From Candidatus Latescibacterota bacterium (GTDB taxonomy: Bacteria > Latescibacterota > UBA2968 > UBA8231), in assembly GCA_022819745.1 (NCBI GenBank), contig JAJEGS010000002.1, forward strand, positions 1 through 27,995: a stretch of DNA of 27,995 nt, read 5' to 3'. The position numbers and the translations under genes were made by a program. The notes under the pieces are model-generated. The model had not been told where the DNA came from. It did not search any database and saw only the letters and a list, made by a program, of their open reading frames with translations. Position 1 is the first letter of the stretch. Each line of letters starts with the position of its first letter. This document shows positions 23,100 to 27,995 of the stretch, piece by piece.

Positions 23100-26000
23100 A
23101 TGATGCAGCATGTCCTTCGTAGGGTCCGCGTTTTCTTTTTGGTTTTTCTGTGCTTTTTTGCTTTTCCTGTGCATTCGCAGGACCCGCCGGACCCGCCGGA
23201 CCCGCCGGGGAACCTGTCGGCGACGCCGGGCGATGGGCAGGTGATTCTCCGTTGGACTATCCCCGCTGACAACGGCTCGCCGATCACCCACTATGAGTAT
23301 CGCCAGCGAGTCGATGAAGACAATGCCTCTTGGAATCCCGACTGGACGACGGTACCAGACAGTAGTGCTCAGACGACGAGCTACACCATAGACGGGCTGA
23401 CCAACGGCACCACCTACCGGTTTCGGGTGCGGGCCGTCAACGCGGCGGGCGCAAGCAAGACTGCCCGTACTAAGGCGACGCCGGTGTCGTCCAATCGTCC
23501 GCCGACATTGGACGGTCCTAGCACGGTGTCGTTTGCCGAAAACAGTACCGATGCCGTCGGTACCTACATCGCTACCGACCCCGATGGCGACCCACTGACG
23601 TGGTTGCTGACCGGCCGGGATGCCAGCGCCTTTGAATTGTCAGGCCGCGATACGACGCGCACCCTCCACTTCCGGCAGGCTCCCGACTTTGAAACCCAGC
23701 CGACCTATACGGTGGAAGTGGTTGTCACGGACGCCGACTCGTTGTCGGCGACGGTAGCGGTATCGGTAACGGTGTCCAATGTCGATGAGCCGGGCACGGT
23801 GGCGCTCTCTACGACGCAGCCTCGGGTCGGCGAGCCGATCACGGCTACCCTGACCGATCCCGATGGCGGCGTGACTTCTGTTGGGTGGACTTGGTCGTCG
23901 GGGTCGGCCCCTTCGGACGGGCTTTCTTCGACGTTGAATATCACGCCCGCGATGGTTGGGACTCGGCTGCAAGCGACGGTGGAATACGCCGATGGCCACG
24001 GTACGGACAAATCGGCTCAGTCAATTCAGACTGATCCGGTGACCGGCCCGCCGGCCTCGCCGGGGCGCTTGTCGGCCACGCCGGGCGATGAGCAAGTGAC
24101 TCTCGGTTGGAGCACCCCCGCTGACAACGGCTCGCCGATTACCCACTATGCGTATCGACTCAGCGACGATGGGGGCACCACCTGGGACCCCGACTGGACG
24201 GCGATACCCAATAGTGATGCCCAGACGACGAGCTACACCAGAGATGATCTGACCAACGGCACCGAATACACCTTTGAAGTTCGTGCCGTCAACGCGGTAG
24301 GCGCAGGCGAGGCTGCTCGTACTACGGCGACGCCAGTGCAGCCCAATCGTCCGCCGGAGTTGGACGGTCCTAGCGCGGTGTCGTTTGCCGAAAACAGTAC
24401 CGATGCCGTCGGCACCTATACCGCCGCGGACCCCGATGACGACGAACTGACGTGGTCGCTGACCGGCACCGATGCCCGCGCCTTCGAGTTGCAAGGCCGC
24501 AGCCCGACGCGCACCCTCCACTTCCGGCAACCCCCTGACTTTGAGACGCAGCCGGCCTACACGGTGGAAGTGGTTGTCGCGGACGTCGGCTCGTTGTCGG
24601 CGACGGTGGCGGTATCGGTAACGGTGTCCAATGTCGATGAGCCGGGCACGATAGCGCTCTCAACGACGCAGCCTCGGGTCGGCGAGCCGATCACCGCGAC
24701 GCTTGCAGACCCCGATGGCCGTGTGACCTCTGTTGGGTGGACTTGGTCGTCGGGGTCGGCCCCTTCGGAAGGGCTGGCTTCGACGTTGACGCCGACGGCC
24801 GCGCAGGTCGGGATGACGTTGCAGGCCCAGGCGCAATACGACGACGGGCAGGGTACTGGCAAATCGGCGCGGTCAATTCAGACCGAGCCGGTCATCGGTC
24901 GGCCCGACCCGGTGGGGCGCTTGGCGGCCACGCCGGGCAATGGGCAGGTGACGCTGGGTTGGACAACCCCCTCTGACAACGGCTCGCCGATTACCCACTA
25001 TGCGTATCGACTCAGCGACGACGGGGGCACCACCTGGTCGCCCGACTGGACGACGATACCAGGCAGTGATGCCGAGACGACCCGCTACCCCCTAGACGAC
25101 CTGACTAACGGCACCGAATACACGTTTGAAGTCCGCGCCGTCAACGTAGTGGGCGCTGGCGAGGCCGCCCGTACTACGGCCACGCTGGTTCATCGTCGGC
25201 TGACGTTAGACGGCCCCCGTGCGGTGTCGATAGACGAAAATAGTACCGATGCCTTAGGCACCTATACCGCCCTGGACCCGGATCATACGCCGGATCGTAC
25301 CATCATCGGCCCTGATGACGGCGAACTGACGTGGTTGCTGACCGACCGGGATGCCGATGCCTTTGCATTGCACGGCCACGGCCCGACGCGCACCCTCCAC
25401 TTCCGGCAGCCGCCCGACTTTGAAGCCCAATCGACCTACCGCGTCGCGGTGGTTCTCACAGACCATGGCTCATTGTCGGCGACGGTGGCGGTTTCCGTTA
25501 CCGTGGTCAATGTCGATGAGCCGGGCACGATAGCGTTCTCTACGAACCAGCCAACGGTGGGCGAGCCGATCACCGCGGTACTGACCGACCCGGATGGCGG
25601 CGTGACTTCTGTTGGGTGGACTTGGTCGTCGGGGGCTGGCACCGCGGAGGGGTTGGTTTCGACGTTGACGCCGACGCAAGCGCAGGCCGGAACGCCGTTG
25701 CAGGCGACAGCCAACTACGACGACGGCCACGGTCCGGGCAAATCGGCGCGGTCGGTTCAGACGGCGGCGGTCCTCGGTCGGCCCGATCCACCGGGGAGCT
25801 TGTCGGCCACGCCGGACGATGGACAGGTGACGCTGGATTGGACGCCCCCCGATGCCAACGGCTCGCCGATTACGCGCTATGAATATCGACTCCGCGACGA
25901 CGAGGGCACCACGTGGGACCCGGACTGGACGACGATACCCAACAGTGATGCCCAGACCACGAGCTATACCTTGGACGGACTGACCAACGGCACCGAATAC

Positions 26001-27518
26001 ACGTTTGAAGTCCGTGCCGTCAATGCGTTGGGTGCTGGCGAGGCCGCCCGTACTACGGGCATCCCGGCCACCGTGCCGTCGGTGGTGGTCTATCTTGTGG
26101 CGACGCCCCATCCGGCGCAGGTGGTTATTGATTGGGGGACCCCGGCGTCCAATGGAGGCACCCCGATCATCGAATATGAGTTTCGCTACAGCAGTGCCAG
26201 CCCGGCCACCTGGACGGACGCGGAGCCGGCTTGGGCGACCGTGCGGGGCGGTTCTTTGACGCGTATCCAGACCGTGTCGCGCCTGACCAACGACACCGAA
26301 TACACGTTTGCCGTCCGCGCCGTCAACGCGGCGGGCCCAGGGCCGGCGCGCCGGGTGTCGGCCACGCCGGGGGGCTCTGCGCCGGGGCCGGTTGGCACCT
26401 TACAGGCCACGCCGGGCGATGAGCAGGTGACGCTGGGTTGGTCGGCTCCGTCGTCGGATGGCGGCACGGCGATTACCCACTACCAGTATCGGCGGGGCAG
26501 CGGCAATTGGAGTACCGTGCCTGGGGGAGCCTCGGCGCGCGGCCAGACCGTATCGGGGCTGACTAACGGCACGACCTATACGTTTTATGTGCGGGCGGTC
26601 AACAGGGCGGGCGTGGGGCCATCGCGGAGTGTAACGGGCACGCCGGCCAAGACGGTCATAATCCCACCCCCTTCCTGCACACTGTACCTGTCGGGGTCCC
26701 CCGGAAGGACGAGTGTGTCTCTCAGTTGGAGCACCTCCAACTGCGAGGGGATCACCCACTACACGGTTAATGGGAATTCGGTAGGGACCAACACTACCCA
26801 TACGGAGCGGGATCTGGAAAGCGGCACCAAATACACCTTTACGGTGTGTGCCAAAAAGAATAGAGAAAGCCTGGACTGCGATACTGAGACGATCGAAATC
26901 CCGCCCCCCTGCGCCTCGGGCTCGGTGTCGCTGACGACGACCTCGCCGGTGGTGGGGCAACCGGTGACGGCGACGCTGACAGACCCGGATGGCGGGATCA
27001 CCGGGGCGAGTTGGACTTGGAGTCGCTCGCCTTCGTCGCAGTCGGCCGCCAGTACGCCCTACCCGGAGCTGTCCAGCTATACACCTTCAGAATCGGACGT
27101 GGGGAGTCGGCTGCAAGCGTCCGTCACCTATAGGGATAACTGCGAGCCGGACGACAATGCCAACGAGGCCAGTAGTGCGTGGACCGCTCCGGTGAAGGCC
27201 GCCTCGGGCAAACCCGTCAGTCTCCAGGCGATGCCCGACTCCGTGCTCGCCGCTCTCGCCGCACCCAATCCGTTCAATCCAACCACGACGTTGCATATCC
27301 AGCTACCCGCCACAGGCCCGGTCTCGCTGACCATCTACAATATGGCCGGCCAGGTGGTACGCACCTTGTGGAACCACCACGTATTGCAAGCAGGCTATCA
27401 CACCATCGAATGGGACAGCCGCGACCAGCAGGGACACCCGGTCACTTCGGGCGTGTACCTGTATCAGCTACGAACCCGCCAGCAAGTCCTGATAAACAAA
27501 ATGGTCCTGATTCGATGA
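23100..27518 (+). CDS. Large secreted modular protein: FnIII, cadherin-like and Ig-like repeats with FlgD/T9SS-type C-terminal domain
   Basis: This 1472-residue protein begins with a signal peptide of about 26 residues (hydrophobic FFLVFLCFFAFPVHS) and a DPPDPPDPP linker. Three copies of a FnIII, cadherin-like (ENSTDA.GTY..DPD), Ig-like (GEPITA.L.DPDG..TSVGWTWSSG) triplet run to about 25790. Further FnIII domains start near 25791, 26080 and 26385; a cysteine-containing one starts near 26670. A fourth Ig-like domain (about 26905-27195) and a C-terminal domain (PNPFNPTTTLHI, VSLTIYNMAGQVVRTL, HTIEWDSRDQQG, GVYLYQLR) complete it. The last is the FlgD-Ig/type-A sorting pattern, used for type IX secretion in Bacteroidetes and related groups. 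No enzymatic domain is seen, so adhesion, matrix or scaffold function is inferred. AGGAG lies 13 bp before the ATG, rather far. A lipoprotein gene with a FnIII fold follows. Confidence 0.92.
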   Translation: MMQHVLRRVRVFFLVFLCFFAFPVHSQDPPDPPDPPGNLSATPGDGQVILRWTIPADNGSPITHYEYRQRVDEDNASWNPDWTTVPDSSAQTTSYTIDGLTNGTTYRFRVRAVNAAGASKTARTKATPVSSNRPPTLDGPSTVSFAENSTDAVGTYIATDPDGDPLTWLLTGRDASAFELSGRDTTRTLHFRQAPDFETQPTYTVEVVVTDADSLSATVAVSVTVSNVDEPGTVALSTTQPRVGEPITATLTDPDGGVTSVGWTWSSGSAPSDGLSSTLNITPAMVGTRLQATVEYADGHGTDKSAQSIQTDPVTGPPASPGRLSATPGDEQVTLGWSTPADNGSPITHYAYRLSDDGGTTWDPDWTAIPNSDAQTTSYTRDDLTNGTEYTFEVRAVNAVGAGEAARTTATPVQPNRPPELDGPSAVSFAENSTDAVGTYTAADPDDDELTWSLTGTDARAFELQGRSPTRTLHFRQPPDFETQPAYTVEVVVADVGSLSATVAVSVTVSNVDEPGTIALSTTQPRVGEPITATLADPDGRVTSVGWTWSSGSAPSEGLASTLTPTAAQVGMTLQAQAQYDDGQGTGKSARSIQTEPVIGRPDPVGRLAATPGNGQVTLGWTTPSDNGSPITHYAYRLSDDGGTTWSPDWTTIPGSDAETTRYPLDDLTNGTEYTFEVRAVNVVGAGEAARTTATLVHRRLTLDGPRAVSIDENSTDALGTYTALDPDHTPDRTIIGPDDGELTWLLTDRDADAFALHGHGPTRTLHFRQPPDFEAQSTYRVAVVLTDHGSLSATVAVSVTVVNVDEPGTIAFSTNQPTVGEPITAVLTDPDGGVTSVGWTWSSGAGTAEGLVSTLTPTQAQAGTPLQATANYDDGHGPGKSARSVQTAAVLGRPDPPGSLSATPDDGQVTLDWTPPDANGSPITRYEYRLRDDEGTTWDPDWTTIPNSDAQTTSYTLDGLTNGTEYTFEVRAVNALGAGEAARTTGIPATVPSVVVYLVATPHPAQVVIDWGTPASNGGTPIIEYEFRYSSASPATWTDAEPAWATVRGGSLTRIQTVSRLTNDTEYTFAVRAVNAAGPGPARRVSATPGGSAPGPVGTLQATPGDEQVTLGWSAPSSDGGTAITHYQYRRGSGNWSTVPGGASARGQTVSGLTNGTTYTFYVRAVNRAGVGPSRSVTGTPAKTVIIPPPSCTLYLSGSPGRTSVSLSWSTSNCEGITHYTVNGNSVGTNTTHTERDLESGTKYTFTVCAKKNRESLDCDTETIEIPPPCASGSVSLTTTSPVVGQPVTATLTDPDGGITGASWTWSRSPSSQSAASTPYPELSSYTPSESDVGSRLQASVTYRDNCEPDDNANEASSAWTAPVKAASGKPVSLQAMPDSVLAALAAPNPFNPTTTLHIQLPATGPVSLTIYNMAGQVVRTLWNHHVLQAGYHTIEWDSRDQQGHPVTSGVYLYQLRTRQQVLINKMVLIR
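23181..23207 (+). repeat. Triple 9-bp tandem repeat encoding DPP
   Basis: GACCCGCCG occurs three times without mismatch at 23181-23189, 23190-23198 and 23199-23207, directly after the signal peptide region. It makes a rigid Asp-Pro-Pro linker and is prone to slippage. Confidence 0.95.
23205..25790 (+). repeat. Three tandem 855/852/879-bp modules inside the FnIII protein
   Basis: Corresponding Pro/Val-Gly codons at the FnIII starts are at 23205, 24060, 24912 and 25791. Each unit encodes FnIII, cadherin-like and Ig-like domains. Long near-identical DNA tracts such as GTCGATGAGCCGGGCACG recur in every unit. Unit 3 is longer because of a 9-10-residue insertion after DPDH in its cadherin-like domain. 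Confidence 0.9.
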
Positions 27519-27600
27519 ACGCAGGATACGCACAAACTAGGCGTCCGCCCGCCGGCCTATCCATGAGGTCGGGGTATGTACCTCTAGCAAGGAGTTTCAA

Positions 27601-27995
27601 ATGATGATTTTCACGGTACTCTTGTTGTTTCTTTCCGCTTGTGAGAAGGAGAGTGGTCCGCTCACGCCGGCTGGCAAAATACGTACGACTAAGGTGGACC
27701 CGCCCCGTTCCGTACGCGTTGAAAAAGGAGAGGGGAATTCTGTCGATATAAGATGGTCTGCCCCCGCTTCCGATGCTGGGTTCAGCGGGCGTTATAACGT
27801 CCAATTCAAACGCCGCTCGCGTGCGACCTACAAATTTTCTTATGAAACCGAAGCGCGCACGTACAACGTCAATGTGATTCGCGATACCACGTATGATTAT
27901 CGGGTGCGGTCTTTGGCTGCTGCCGGATGGGAGCCGTCGGATTGGGTCACCACTCAGTACACTCTCACCGGGGTGGCCGTAGAAAATAGCGCCCG
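27601..27995 (+). CDS. Partial lipoprotein with FnIII domain (runs off the window)
   Basis: The ATG at 27601 opens a frame with no stop through the last base: 131 codons are visible. It starts MMIFTVLLLFLSACEKESG, a lipoprotein signal with lipobox LSAC (cysteine 14), so it should be lipid-anchored. From about residue 33 to 123 a FnIII-like fold is seen (VDPPRSVRVEKGEGNSVDIRW, then YNVQFKRR, YDYRVRSLAAAGWEPSDW). AAGGAG (27589-27594) lies 6 bp upstream, a strong ribosome binding site. It follows the large FnIII protein by 82 bp and may be co-transcribed and act at the same surface. Function is unknown and the C-terminus is missing. Confidence 0.85.
   Translation, partial: MMIFTVLLLFLSACEKESGPLTPAGKIRTTKVDPPRSVRVEKGEGNSVDIRWSAPASDAGFSGRYNVQFKRRSRATYKFSYETEARTYNVNVIRDTTYDYRVRSLAAAGWEPSDWVTTQYTLTGVAVENSA

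Noticed and set aside
23205..25790. Regularly repeated DNA that could be taken for a CRISPR or satellite array
   Set aside because: The repeats are 850-880 bp, in frame, and encode protein domains; there are no short repeats with unique spacers.

Overview
This window (about 60% GC by eye) looks like a chromosomal segment of an uncultivated bacterium, possibly Latescibacterota, Poribacteria or a related FCB-type lineage. That placement is an inference from three things: two large polytopic membrane proteins that I assign to the DUF6785/DUF6784 family, a very long secreted fibronectin-III protein with a FlgD-like/type IX-type C-terminal domain, and an orphan family-5 solute-binding protein beside them. 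No rRNA, tRNA or CRISPR was seen, so the taxonomy stays tentative.

Layout. (1) 1-310 holds no convincing gene; a perfect 12-bp inverted repeat brackets 1-133. (2) 311-2338 is a DUF6785-like membrane protein. (3) 2367-13834, all on the + strand, is a defence island. A complete type I restriction-modification system (hsdM, hsdS, hsdR) is interleaved with three toxin-antitoxin modules: higBA in front of hsdM, mazEF between hsdM and hsdS, and a HEPN/MNT pair whose MNT antitoxin is fused in frame to HsdS. Further cargo follows: an AT-richer unknown gene with a C-terminal R-X4-H motif, a DUF4365 nuclease-like protein, an unknown 408-residue protein with an internal tandem duplication, and an HsdR with an N-terminal DUF1828-like domain. 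(4) 13860-14432 is an orphan sarcosine-oxidase-gamma-like protein. (5) 14407-20869, on the - strand, is a housekeeping/metabolic stretch: trkH, trkA, rhaM (L-rhamnose mutarotase), a second DUF6785-like protein and a cyclopropane-fatty-acid-synthase-like methyltransferase. (6) 20985-27995, on the + strand, is an exported set: an ABC solute-binding protein, a 1472-residue secreted modular FnIII/cadherin/Ig-like protein, and the start of a FnIII lipoprotein that runs off the window.

The most interesting system is the restriction-modification/toxin-antitoxin composite. The HEPN toxin keeps the R-X4-H-X-Y motif of HepT-type RNases and the MNT part keeps GS-X10-D-X-D. The MNT and HsdS parts are one continuous reading frame, yet an AGGAG followed by GTG codons lies exactly at the junction, so both a fused protein and a separate HsdS could be made. 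Together with the DUF1828-HsdR fusion, two of the three restriction subunits carry accessory N-terminal domains. A reasonable hypothesis is that toxin control is tied physically to the restriction complex, so that loss or inhibition of that complex would free the toxin. This is inference; the sequence shows only the architecture.
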